From: JAGVSR01 sp963825555
GTDB taxonomy: Bacteria > Pseudomonadota > Alphaproteobacteria > Rhizobiales > Hyphomicrobiaceae
Direction of reading: 5' to 3'
Assembly (NCBI GenBank): GCA_963825555.1
Contig: CAWGTZ010000022.1
Coordinates: forward strand, 62,001 to 126,000
Length of the DNA stretch: 64,000 nucleotides
Shown here: piece by piece, positions 19,112-27,349 of the stretch
How the letters are laid out: every line of letters begins with the position of its first letter
Numbering within the stretch: the stretch's first letter is position 1
Position numbers and translations under genes: made by a program
Notes under the pieces: generated by a model
What the model was told of the DNA's origin: nothing
Databases searched by the model: none
Seen by the model: only the letters and a program-made list of their open reading frames with translations

Positions 19112-19118
19112 ATGGTTC
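19104..19118 (+). promoter_or_regulatory. LexA-box-like repeat GTTC-N7-GTTC over the sigma start codon
   Basis: GTTCGGTTATGGTTC is a perfect match to the alphaproteobacterial SOS box GTTC-N7-GTTC. It lies downstream of the predicted ECF promoter and spans the ATG at 19112. About two such matches are expected by chance in 64 kb, so its function is uncertain. Confidence 0.35.
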
Positions 19119-19711
19119 AGGTCTTGGAGAGTGCGCGTCCATCCCGGCGAGCGTACCCCGTCAAAATACCGAGGACCATGTCCGACCTCTTGCAGAAAGT
19201 CGCCCAGACCAGGGATGTCGAGGCGTTCAGAAAGTTGTTCGAACTCTACGGCCCGCGCGTCAAAGCATACATGATGCGCCAGGGTGCCGATGCGACCACC
19301 GCTGAGGATCTCGCCCAGGAAACGCTGCTGACCGTGTGGAGGAAGGCTGGCCTTTATTCCGACGAGAAAGGTAGCGCGACGACCTGGATTTTCACGATTG
19401 CCCGGAATTTGCGCATCGACCGGCTTCGGCGCGAAGTTTCGTGGCAGCCCCTTCCCGAGAACCGGGACGAGGAGGCTTCAGACGGGCCTGACCCCGAAGA
19501 GGAAGTCACCGCGCGCGAGCGGCGCGACAAAGTCAGAGCGGTGCTCGCGACTTTGCCGCCGGACCAGTCCGAAGTCGTGACTTTGTCGTACGTAGAGGGA
19601 CTGTCACATAGTGAAATCGCTGAGCGCTTGAGCCTGCCGCTCGGAACAGTCAAATCCCGTATGAGGCTCGCGTATCAGAAGGTCAAAGAAGCAGTCGAGG
19701 ACATCCGTTAA
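19112..19711 (+). CDS. rpoE: ECF RNA polymerase sigma factor, RpoE/ChrR (ECF11) type
   Basis: This encodes 199 residues from the ATG at 19112, with GAGG 8 bases upstream. An internal ATG at 19178 (MSDLLQKV) would give 177 residues, nearer to family length. Region 2 is visible as FRKLFELYGPRVKAYMMR and the GSATTWIFTIARNLRIDRLR segment; region 4 is EVVTLSYVEGLSHSEIAERL followed by LGTVKSRMRLAY. The gene is followed 4 bases later by a ChrR-type anti-sigma factor, which identifies the pair as the singlet-oxygen/organic-peroxide stress switch known from Rhodobacter. Promoter and LexA-like sites lie just upstream. Confidence 0.9.
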   Translation: MVQVLESARPSRRAYPVKIPRTMSDLLQKVAQTRDVEAFRKLFELYGPRVKAYMMRQGADATTAEDLAQETLLTVWRKAGLYSDEKGSATTWIFTIARNLRIDRLRREVSWQPLPENRDEEASDGPDPEEEVTARERRDKVRAVLATLPPDQSEVVTLSYVEGLSHSEIAERLSLPLGTVKSRMRLAYQKVKEAVEDIR

Positions 19712-19715
19712 ACCG

Positions 19716-20354
19716 ATGAAGATCACCCACCACCTCGATGACTCGACTTTGATGGCCTGCGCCGCCGGCAGTCAGCCGGAAGCGATGGCTGCGGTCGTTT
19801 CATCCCACTTGGCCGTTTGTCCTCATTGCCGCGAGGAGCTGAAGAAGCATTCGTTGATCGGCGAGGCCCTGTTCGAAAGCCTGAGCCCGGTTCCGGTCAC
19901 TCGCGAAGCGCCCGTGGTTGCCGCGCGATCCGGAGAATTGGGTTCTCACCCCCAGGGTGATGTGACACACGAACTCCCGGCATCTCTGAAATCGGCACTT
20001 GTCGGCGCCATGGATCAGGTGCCCTGGCGGCGAATCGCACCTGGTGTGTGGCATTGTCCCATCCAGCTTTCCGAAGATGCGCTTGGAGACCTTCGCCTCT
20101 TGAAGGTCGCCGCGGGAACCAAGCTTCCGGAGCACGGGCATGGCGGCAACGAACTGACGCTCGTTCTGGAGGGGAGTTATTCCGACGAGTTTGGCACATT
20201 CCGCCGGGGCGACGTTGCCGATCTCGGCGACGACGTCGAGCATCGCCCGGTCGCCGATCCGGTGGAGGGATGCGTTTGCCTGGTCGCAACGGATCAAAAG
20301 GTGCGCTTCAAGGGCCTCGTCGCCCGCCTGATGCAGCCGCTGACGGGGATTTAA
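19716..20354 (+). CDS. chrR: ChrR-type zinc anti-sigma factor with cupin domain
   Basis: This encodes 212 residues. The N-terminal anti-sigma domain has His6, His31, Cys35 and Cys38, the same zinc ligand positions described for Rhodobacter sphaeroides ChrR. The C-terminal half is a cupin with the LPEHGHGGNELTLVLEG metal site and a second histidine in EHRPVAD. By analogy it holds the sigma factor inactive at rest and releases it on singlet oxygen. It lies 4 bases after the sigma gene, and the operon ends at a strong terminator. Confidence 0.9.
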   Translation: MKITHHLDDSTLMACAAGSQPEAMAAVVSSHLAVCPHCREELKKHSLIGEALFESLSPVPVTREAPVVAARSGELGSHPQGDVTHELPASLKSALVGAMDQVPWRRIAPGVWHCPIQLSEDALGDLRLLKVAAGTKLPEHGHGGNELTLVLEGSYSDEFGTFRRGDVADLGDDVEHRPVADPVEGCVCLVATDQKVRFKGLVARLMQPLTGI

Positions 20355-20436
20355 CCGATTGCTCCAGGTGGCTATCTCGCCGCCGGAGCACGCAGCTCTC
20401 CAAGAGTGGTTCAATCGCGATAGCAGTATTCCAGAA

Positions 20437-20465
20437 CCGCCGGCCTAGCGCCGGCGGCTTTTTTT
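20437..20465 (+). terminator. Rho-independent terminator of the sigma/anti-sigma operon
   Basis: A perfect 8-bp stem CCGCCGGC/GCCGGCGG with a 5-base loop (ctagc) is followed by C and seven T residues. It lies about 83 bases after the chrR stop. Confidence 0.85.
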
Positions 20466-20629
20466 GTGACGCTGCGATCGAAACATTCCTTCAGACGCTG
20501 ATAATTTTAAGGAATCTGTTAACCTGTGTTTAGGCATTGTGAACGGGTTCGGATCCGGCGTGATGCCAAATCTCGTTTCGCGTCCCGGACAGTCTGCCAA
20601 CGCTCGTTCTGCCCAAGCGAGGTTCAGCC

Positions 20630-20872
20630 ATGTCAATTGACAGCATCCTGCGCGCGATCGGTGTATTCACTTGCATCTATACGATCGGCCTTTTCGTTAC
20701 CGTTACGAGCTCTGCCGCGCTGAACGCGGTGGCCCTTAACGCCGGAGCATTCTGCGCCGGGCCTGCCTGCCCTACGACCAGCGTCGTTGCCCAACATCAT
20801 GTCGAGCCAACATCCATGACGGTTCCGCACGCCATACATACCGCCGCGCTGTTTCTGGCTGGCGGCCACTAG
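20630..20872 (+). CDS. Small hypothetical protein with an N-terminal membrane segment
   Basis: This encodes 80 residues starting at ATG 20630, with GAGG about 8 bases upstream. Residues about 8-40 are hydrophobic (one membrane segment or an uncleaved signal), and two cysteines lie close together in FCAGPACP. The C-terminal part is rich in His and Thr. It matches no family I know. Its own transcription unit is suggested by a terminator before it (20437-20465) and another after it (20956-20996) on the same strand. A chance open frame remains possible. Confidence 0.5.
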   Translation: MSIDSILRAIGVFTCIYTIGLFVTVTSSAALNAVALNAGAFCAGPACPTTSVVAQHHVEPTSMTVPHAIHTAALFLAGGH

Positions 20873-20955
20873 GGACATTTTCGCAGAGGGGTTCGTTCGG
20901 CCCGCTCCTTTGTGAGACCTGTCCAGAAAGTATCGACTTCGGTGGGGGAGTTCAG

Positions 20956-20996
20956 ACGCGCGCGCTTCGTCAGGGGTGCGCGCGTTTCTGTTTTTT
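20956..20996 (+). terminator. Plus-strand terminator overlapping the 3' end of kdsA
   Basis: A stem of 8 bp (ACGCGCGC / GCGCGCGT) with a 14-base loop region is followed by TTTCTGTTTTTT on the plus strand. It lies 84 bases after the small gene at 20630 and overlaps the last codons of the convergent kdsA gene. Confidence 0.65.
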
Positions 20997-21833
20997 GACC
21001 ACGGCGTCGATTTCCATGAGATCGCGCAAGAAACCTTCGAAATCTTTGAGTGGCACCATGTTCGGACCATCCGATGGTGCCCGATCGGGATCCTGGTGCG
21101 TCTCGATAAAAAGCCCGGCTACACCGACCGCCACGGCTGCGCGTGCCAGAACCGGCACGAAGCGTCGATCCCCTCCCGAACTCGTACCCTGACCACCGGG
21201 CTGCTGTACGGAGTGAGTGGCATCGAAAATAACGGGCGCACCGGTCTCGGCCATGATGGGCAACGCGCGCATATCGGCTACGAGCGTGTTGTAGCCAAAT
21301 GAAACCCCACGCTCCGTGAGCAGGACATTCGGATTGCCGCTCCCCACCACCTTGGCCACCGCGTTCTTCATGTCCCAGGGAGCGAGGAATTGACCCTTCT
21401 TGATCTTGACCACGCGCCCCGTCCGGGCAGCGGCAATGAGAAGATCCGTCTGGCGGCAGAGAAAGGCGGGAATCTGTAGAACGTCGACGACCGGCGCCAC
21501 ACGCTCGCATTGCCCCGCTTCGTGCACATCGGTGACCACGGGCAGGCCCAGGCTCTCACGGATCTCGGCGAAGACCGGCAGCGCCGCGTCAAGACCGATG
21601 CCACGCTTACCGCTGAGAGAGGTCCGGTTCGCCTTGTCGAACGACGATTTGTAGACGAGCCCGATGCCGAGACGCCCAGCGATTTCCTTCAGTGCGGACG
21701 CCATCTCCAAAGCATGCTGGCGGCTTTCCATCTGGCAGGGCCCTGCCAGAATCGCGATGGGTGAATCGTTTGCGAATATCACCCCACCGGCATGAACCTG
21801 GGGCGCGGCCTTCAGCGTGTCAGGACTGTTCAT
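20970..21833 (-). CDS. kdsA: 3-deoxy-8-phosphooctulonate synthase
   Basis: This encodes 287 residues from the ATG at 21833; the longer frame to 21983 is discarded. It condenses phosphoenolpyruvate and arabinose 5-phosphate to KDO-8-phosphate for lipopolysaccharide. Motifs are AILAGPCQMES near residue 27, SFDKANRTS, TDVHEAGQ, the KKGQFLAPWDM loop and FIETHQDPDRAPSDGP. Cys33 in AGPC marks the metal-dependent class, unlike the Asn of the E. coli enzyme. The family link to pyrG and eno seen in many alphaproteobacteria is not present here. Confidence 0.94.
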   Translation of the reverse strand: MNSPDTLKAAPQVHAGGVIFANDSPIAILAGPCQMESRQHALEMASALKEIAGRLGIGLVYKSSFDKANRTSLSGKRGIGLDAALPVFAEIRESLGLPVVTDVHEAGQCERVAPVVDVLQIPAFLCRQTDLLIAAARTGRVVKIKKGQFLAPWDMKNAVAKVVGSGNPNVLLTERGVSFGYNTLVADMRALPIMAETGAPVIFDATHSVQQPGGQGTSSGGDRRFVPVLARAAVAVGVAGLFIETHQDPDRAPSDGPNMVPLKDFEGFLRDLMEIDAVVKKQKRAHP

Positions 21834-21921
21834 GGGTCGCTTATACTCCGGAGAAGAGCCCGAAAAACAGCGCCCAGAAAGATCATCCCCCATCCAATTC
21901 GCGAGCACCCTCCCCGGGACC

Positions 21922-21967
21922 TTGCAGAACGTCAAGAGAACAGCTAGGGTACGTTCATGATTTGTCC
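21922..21967 (+). promoter_or_regulatory. Predicted lexA promoter with LexA operator
   Basis: GAACGTCAAGAGAAC (21927-21941) is a perfect alphaproteobacterial LexA box GAAC-N7-GAAC. It fills the spacer between a weak -35-like TTGCAG (21922-21927) and -10-like TAGGGT (21945-21950), the expected place for repression. A second, imperfect box GTTCATGATTTGTCC (21953-21967, one mismatch) follows 11 bases later. The site lies about 160 bases upstream of lexA and supports autoregulation. Confidence 0.68.
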
Positions 21968-22103
21968 ATGCAAGGGGTACCAACTCCTGGAGGGCTTGGA
22001 CTGAGCAGCATTCCGAGTCGCCTTCCGGCCGTACACTGAAGACCTGACGCTGACACCAAGACGGCTGAACCGTGACGAACAGAGACCTCGAGAGGGAGAT
22101 GCC

Positions 22104-22826
22104 ATGCTAACCCAGAAACAGAAGGAGCTCCTGCTCTTCATCCACACACGGATGCAGGACGAGGGCGTGCCTCCCTCCTTCGACGAGATGCGTGATGCAC
22201 TGGACCTCAAATCGAAGTCCGGCATTCACCGCCTCATCACCGCACTGGTCGAGCGCGGCTTCATTCGCCGCCTGCCTCACCGGGCCCGGGCGATCGAAGT
22301 TATCAAGTTGCCCGAAAACGCGTTGCAATCCGCCGCTCCGCCGCGCTTCGAGGCCCCTCGCAAGGGTTTCCAGCCCAGCGTTATCGAGGGCACACGGCGC
22401 ACGAGCGACATCGACCTACCGCCAGCCAACATGGTCGACAGCCACACAGTATCGATCCCGTTGATGGGACGCATTGCCGCCGGCACGCCCATCAGCGCAA
22501 TTCAGAATCACTCAAACGACATTGCCTGTCCGCCCGATCTTCTGACGTCAGGCGAGCATTACGCCTTGGAAGTAAAGGGCGACTCCATGATCGAGGCCGG
22601 CATCCACGACGGTGACACTGTCATCATCCGACGCTGCTCGTCGGCCGACAACGGCGACATCGTCGTTGCGCTGGTGGAGAAAGAAGAGGCCACACTCAAA
22701 CGGCTGCGCAAGAAGGGTTCGACGATTGCGTTGGAGGCCGCCAATCCGGCTTTTGAGACGCGCATTTTCCGACCCGATCAAGTCGACATTCAGGGCCGTC
22801 TCGTCGGCCTCATCCGACGCTACTGA
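22104..22826 (+). CDS. lexA: LexA repressor
   Basis: This encodes 240 residues, the normal alphaproteobacterial length. The N-terminal winged helix-turn-helix covers residues about 1-65 (MLTQKQKELLLFIH, PPSFDEMRDALDLKSKSGIH). A linker follows, then the peptidase S24 domain. The self-cleavage site is Ala126-Gly127 in MGRIAAGTP, the nucleophile is Ser161 in KGDSMIEAG and the general base is Lys199 in EEATLKRL. It represses SOS genes until RecA filaments trigger self-cleavage. It converges with comEC, leaving 11 bases between stops. Confidence 0.96.
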   Translation: MLTQKQKELLLFIHTRMQDEGVPPSFDEMRDALDLKSKSGIHRLITALVERGFIRRLPHRARAIEVIKLPENALQSAAPPRFEAPRKGFQPSVIEGTRRTSDIDLPPANMVDSHTVSIPLMGRIAAGTPISAIQNHSNDIACPPDLLTSGEHYALEVKGDSMIEAGIHDGDTVIIRRCSSADNGDIVVALVEKEEATLKRLRKKGSTIALEAANPAFETRIFRPDQVDIQGRLVGLIRRY

Positions 22827-22837
22827 GGCATCGGATC

Positions 22838-25186
22838 TCAAAAATCGTCCTCGATCTCGGGGCGCAGGTCGTCGGCGCGACCTTCGAAAGCGTCTGCCAC
22901 GGCCGAAGGCGCGACGAAGCGCAAAAGCCGGTCACCGTCGCCCTTCGGAGTGGGTAGCTCCTTCTTTGGGTGCTGGTTGGGCAACGCAGCGCGGGTCGTT
23001 GTATCGCGGACATTCGCGTCTCTCGTCCACGGGCGCCGGCCACGGGCATCAGCGACCGTCTCCAGCCGCAGCTTGCCTTCCGCGCCCGCATAAAATGCGA
23101 CGGCGCCTGACGTGCGCAGCACCGCCCGATCCAGCACATGAGCCGGTCGCTCGCAAACCTCAGGGCGTGCACCGTCGATCACCAGTATATCCGCCCGCAC
23201 GCAGTCATCCGCGAGTCCTGCGGGATGCCGGGATACGGCCAGGAACCGCCCAGCCACCGCCGCGACACACCCCAGCGCATCACAGGTAAAAAGCCGCCCT
23301 CTGCGCGCGTCCGCAGGCGGGCGCGGATCGCCGTCGTGTTCCAGCCAGCGCTTCAATTCAAATGTGGCCCCGCGCTCGGCATGGGCCGTCAGCACACCGC
23401 CCGGCCCGCGCACGGCGATGAGTGCACCCTCGCGACCAATGAGGATGTCTGGGCGCTCGCCCGCCGACGCGAGGGCTATCCCGCTAAGAATGACAGGCAG
23501 ACCCGCAAGCCGCCACGCCTTTTGCCAGAGGGTAAGCCAGAGCCCACCAGCCAATGCGAGTGCAAATGCCGAATTTGGGATCTGCGCAATGGTCGTTACT
23601 GCGCCCGGCAGGGCCGCAACATGCGTTGCCACGCCTCCCATGACATCCAGACCCAGGCCCATGATCGAAAGTGGCCAGGCCTCTAATCCGAATGGCAGCG
23701 CAACGAACGTGCCCAGCGCGGCCGGCATTACCACGAGATTGCAGACTGGAACGGCAACCAGATTGGCGAGCGGGGCGTAATGCTGCATGGCATGAAAATG
23801 GTAGATTGACAGAGGCGTCACCGCGAGCCCGGCAATCACGGTGGAAAAGACGATGCCGCCCAGAAAGAGCCCCACTCGGCCCATCATCCCCGGCGTCCTT
23901 GCCTGCCGCTCGAAGTGCCGCCGCACGGCTTCATAGGCGGCGACGAGAGCCACGACTGCCGCAAACGACATCTGAAAGCCCACATCGAGGAGGCTCTCGG
24001 GGATGAGGCACAGAATGATGAGCGCGGCGATGGCTACATTGCGCATGGCGATTGCGGGACGGCCCAACATGACGGCCAGGAAGAGCACAACCATCATGAT
24101 GGCTGCGCGCAGAGTAGCCGCCGCTCCGCCCGAGATTGCATAGTAGAATATGGCCCCGGCGGCGCCCGCAAACGCCGCCCATTTCTTGATCGGATAATTC
24201 AAGGCAAGAGCGGGCACTGCCGCCAGAATGAAGCGTACGCTCGCAAAGACGGCGCCCGCCATGATCACCATGTGAAGGCCAGAGATCGATAGGATGTGCA
24301 CGAGGCCGCTGTCTCGGTAGGCATCCGTCGTCTCCTGCGGAATCCCGCCGCGCTCGCCGGTAATGAGCGCCGTAGCGAGAGCGCCGCGTTCACCCGGCAA
24401 CGCCATTGATATGCGTGTAGAAATCTCCCGGCGGATGTCCTCGATATAAGCGCGAACCAGCAAGGCAAAATCATTCTCCCCGCCAGCAGTAACAATTTCG
24501 GGGGCTTTCAGGGAAAAGCCCACGGCACCGATGCCCTCGAACCAAGCGACGCGTGCGAAATCGAAACCTCCGGGAAGGGCCGGCTCTGCCGGCGGACTGA
24601 GTGTGGCGCGGAGTCGGATGGACTGCCCGGGGCGGATGTCGCCCACCGGCACCATGACGCGGATACGCGCCCGCTTGGGCAGCCTGTCTGCCTCCACCCG
24701 CTCAATCGCCGTGATGCGCAGCGTCAACCGGGCTCCGCGTTTTGCATGCGGCTCAAGTCTTTCCAGCACCCCCGTCACTTCGGCACTGCGCAAGGAGTGC
24801 TCCAGAACCGGAGCCGCGACCCACATCGTGCGTAGCTTGGCGATGAAGAAGCCCGTGCCTCCGACGATCAGAGTTCCCGCAACGATCAGCAACGCAAAAT
24901 GCCGGCGGCTCGCCCCCCACATCACGAGGCCCGTGGCCAGAGGAAGTAGCGTTGCGGCGAATTCAGGTTCTCGGGGAAGCGCAAAATAAGCGGCTATCCC
25001 AACGCCGAGCATCACCGGCAGCCAGTTGATGAATCGCGGACGTTCTTCCGCTAGAAGCCCGGCCACGACGCTGGGCACCTCCCTGAGCCGCGCAACCAGC
25101 GTTCCCAAGGGCCGGCGTGCGACCATGGGCCCCGACCCCGCTGCCTCCGGGTGGCTGTCCTCCTTCTGATTTCCCCCCGACATCAC
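22838..25186 (-). CDS. comEC: ComEC/Rec2 family DNA-uptake channel protein
   Basis: This encodes 782 residues. After a basic N-terminus come the DUF4131-type OB-like region and about ten membrane segments of the Competence domain, with the signature HILSISGLHMVIMAG. ComEC carries single-stranded DNA across the inner membrane in transformable bacteria. The C-terminal region corresponds to the metallo-beta-lactamase-like domain, but I see no HxHxDH metal motif, so it is probably catalytically dead, as in other alphaproteobacterial homologues. No other competence gene is nearby. It is divergent from gltX. Confidence 0.88.
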   Translation of the reverse strand: MMSGGNQKEDSHPEAAGSGPMVARRPLGTLVARLREVPSVVAGLLAEERPRFINWLPVMLGVGIAAYFALPREPEFAATLLPLATGLVMWGASRRHFALLIVAGTLIVGGTGFFIAKLRTMWVAAPVLEHSLRSAEVTGVLERLEPHAKRGARLTLRITAIERVEADRLPKRARIRVMVPVGDIRPGQSIRLRATLSPPAEPALPGGFDFARVAWFEGIGAVGFSLKAPEIVTAGGENDFALLVRAYIEDIRREISTRISMALPGERGALATALITGERGGIPQETTDAYRDSGLVHILSISGLHMVIMAGAVFASVRFILAAVPALALNYPIKKWAAFAGAAGAIFYYAISGGAAATLRAAIMMVVLFLAVMLGRPAIAMRNVAIAALIILCLIPESLLDVGFQMSFAAVVALVAAYEAVRRHFERQARTPGMMGRVGLFLGGIVFSTVIAGLAVTPLSIYHFHAMQHYAPLANLVAVPVCNLVVMPAALGTFVALPFGLEAWPLSIMGLGLDVMGGVATHVAALPGAVTTIAQIPNSAFALALAGGLWLTLWQKAWRLAGLPVILSGIALASAGERPDILIGREGALIAVRGPGGVLTAHAERGATFELKRWLEHDGDPRPPADARRGRLFTCDALGCVAAVAGRFLAVSRHPAGLADDCVRADILVIDGARPEVCERPAHVLDRAVLRTSGAVAFYAGAEGKLRLETVADARGRRPWTRDANVRDTTTRAALPNQHPKKELPTPKGDGDRLLRFVAPSAVADAFEGRADDLRPEIEDDF

Positions 25187-25257
25187 TCTTAACCGCTCGC
25201 AACACGTATGCTACACGGAACCATCATCCCACAGTTCCTGAAGAACCCAACACGCTC

Positions 25258-26793
25258 ATGAGCAAAACGACTGAGAGCGGCAAACCCGTCGTTCGCTTCG
25301 CCCCCTCACCCACTGGCTTTCTCCATATTGGCGGAGCCAGAACCGCTCTTTTCAACTGGCTTTATGCGAAAGGCCGCGACGGGCGCTTCCTGCTGCGCAT
25401 CGAGGACACCGACCGCGAGCGCAACAATCCCGAGGCCGTCGCCGCCATCCTCGATGGGCTAAAATGGCTGGAGCTCGACTGGGAGGGGGAGCCTGTCTCG
25501 CAGTTCTCCCGCGCCGCTCGCCATCGCGAGGTCGCCGAGGCCCTCCTGGCCTCAGGCAACGGCTACCGTTGCTATCTGACGCCGGCCGACCTCGACGAGA
25601 TGCGCAAGGCCGCCGAGATGGAAAAGCGCCCCCTCACGATACGCTCACCCTGGCGCGATCGCGATCCGGCGGAAGCGCCGAAGGATGCGCCATTCACCAT
25701 CAGGCTCAAGGCACCGCGAGACGGCGACACGGTTGTTGAAGATCGCGTGCAGGGCCGTGTCACATTCGCCAATAAGGACCTCGATGACCTCATCATCCTG
25801 CGCAGTGATGGAAACCCGACGTACAACCTCGCCGTGGTTGTTGACGATCACGACATGGGCATCACGCATGTCGTGCGCGGCGTCGATCATCTGACCAACA
25901 CAGCGCGCCAGACGCAGATCTACAATGCCATGGGTTGGACGCTTCCCGTTTGGGCTCACGTGCCGCTCATACACGGAGCCGACGGTGCGAAGCTGTCGAA
26001 GCGACATGGCGCGCAGGGCGTAGAGGACTACCGCTCCATGGGCTACCTGCCCGTGGCACTGCGCAATTACCTTGTTCGGCTTGGCTGGAGCCACGGCGAC
26101 GACGAGATCATGTCGACCGAACAACTCATCGAATGGTTTGATATCGACAACATCAACAAGAGCGCGGCGCGGTTCGACTTCAAGAAGCTTGATGACCTCA
26201 ACGCTCACTACATCCGCCAAAGCGAAGACGCGGAATTGGTGCATCGCATCCGCGACATGCTCCCTCACCTCGATTTCGAAGCCCTCGTCGCACTCCCCAC
26301 AGATCCCAAGGCCCCGGCGCGGTCTGACGTGGCGCTGGCCCGTGACGTGCTGGCCGCTGCTCCATCCACAAAGACCGGCCGGGCGCTGGCGGAACGCTTC
26401 GCCGCAATCGGTTGGGAAAGGTTTGCCGCAGCCATTCCATCACTGAAGGAACGCGCGCGCACCCTGGCGGAACTGGTCGCAGGAGCGCTCTACATCGTGA
26501 TCGAACGGCCTGTTACTCTCGACGAGAAGGCCGCCAAGATCATCGATGGGGATGCCAAGGCCATGCTGCAAGCCCTCCTGCCCCGCCTCGAGACCGCGAC
26601 GTCCTGGACAGCGGACGAACTGGAGGCTGCCGTTCGCGCCCATGTAGAGGAAACCGGCGCCAAGCTCGGTAAAGTTGCACAACCATTGCGCGCCGCGCTT
26701 ACCGGGCGCACAGTCTCACCCCCTGTATTCGACGTCATGGCGGTGCTGGGACGGGAGGAATCGCTGGCGAGGCTGCGAGACCAAGCCGTTTGA
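25258..26793 (+). CDS. gltX: Glutamyl-tRNA synthetase
   Basis: This encodes 511 residues from the ATG at 25258; the frame extends to 25117 into comEC but family alignment starts at MSKTTESGKPVVRFAPSPTG. The class I ATP site is present as HIGG (for HIGH) and KLSKRHG (for KMSKS). It charges tRNA-Glu. Alphaproteobacteria often have a second GltX that acts on tRNA-Gln for amidotransfer; which copy this is cannot be decided here. It lies 129 bases upstream of gltA on the same strand. Confidence 0.94.
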   Translation: MSKTTESGKPVVRFAPSPTGFLHIGGARTALFNWLYAKGRDGRFLLRIEDTDRERNNPEAVAAILDGLKWLELDWEGEPVSQFSRAARHREVAEALLASGNGYRCYLTPADLDEMRKAAEMEKRPLTIRSPWRDRDPAEAPKDAPFTIRLKAPRDGDTVVEDRVQGRVTFANKDLDDLIILRSDGNPTYNLAVVVDDHDMGITHVVRGVDHLTNTARQTQIYNAMGWTLPVWAHVPLIHGADGAKLSKRHGAQGVEDYRSMGYLPVALRNYLVRLGWSHGDDEIMSTEQLIEWFDIDNINKSAARFDFKKLDDLNAHYIRQSEDAELVHRIRDMLPHLDFEALVALPTDPKAPARSDVALARDVLAAAPSTKTGRALAERFAAIGWERFAAAIPSLKERARTLAELVAGALYIVIERPVTLDEKAAKIIDGDAKAMLQALLPRLETATSWTADELEAAVRAHVEETGAKLGKVAQPLRAALTGRTVSPPVFDVMAVLGREESLARLRDQAV

Positions 26794-26922
26794 GGAAAAG
26801 CCAGCGCTTTGGACTTTTGCCAGTGTTGGCCAAGGCTTTGCGCCTGCAGTATGCTATTGCGCACTGCAGCATGACGATGGCCAGACCGTCTTTCCAGGGT
26901 CGGTTGAGGGAGACCGTGAGCA

Positions 26923-27339
26923 ATGACAATTCAGGAACAGGTGGGCAACTACGGAGCGGTCGACGGCAGCGCAACGCTTGAGTACGAGGGGACGAAGACC
27001 GATCTGCCGCTCCGGCACGGGACCTTGGGGCCCTCCGTCATGGATATCGGCAAGCTCCACAAGGAAACCGGCTGTTTCTCCTACGACCCGGGCTTTACCT
27101 CGACGGCCAACTGCGCCTCAAAAATCACCTTCATAGACGGCGACAAGGGGGAGTTGCTTTATCGCGGCTACCCCATCGAGCAGCTGGCCGAGAACTCAAA
27201 CTTCCTGGCGACCTGCTATCTCCTCCTGAACGGCGAACTGCCCACCAACGAAGAGTTCCGCGAATTCCGCCGCACCATCACCAACCACACGATGGTGCAC
27301 GAGCAGATGAACTCGCTTCTACACCGGCTTCCGCCGTGA
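26923..27339 (+). CDS. gltA: Citrate synthase, N-terminal fragment (gene split by frameshift)
   Basis: This fragment encodes the first 130 genuine residues of type II citrate synthase (SATLEYEG, CASKITFIDGDKGELLYRGYPIEQLA), then runs out of frame to a stop at 27337-27339. The homology continues in the next frame from about 27314: removing one surplus base near 27313 restores MNRFYTGFRRDAHPMAVM and a 436-residue protein of normal length. An isolated indel in an otherwise well conserved essential TCA-cycle gene suggests a sequence error rather than a real pseudogene. Confidence 0.88.
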   Translation: MTIQEQVGNYGAVDGSATLEYEGTKTDLPLRHGTLGPSVMDIGKLHKETGCFSYDPGFTSTANCASKITFIDGDKGELLYRGYPIEQLAENSNFLATCYLLLNGELPTNEEFREFRRTITNHTMVHEQMNSLLHRLPP

Positions 27340-27349
27340 CGCACATCCC

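Noticed and set aside
22067..22080. GAAC-CGTGAC-GAAC just before lexA as a second LexA box
   Set aside because: The spacer is 6 bases, not the 7 needed for the alphaproteobacterial box; the perfect box is at 21927-21941.
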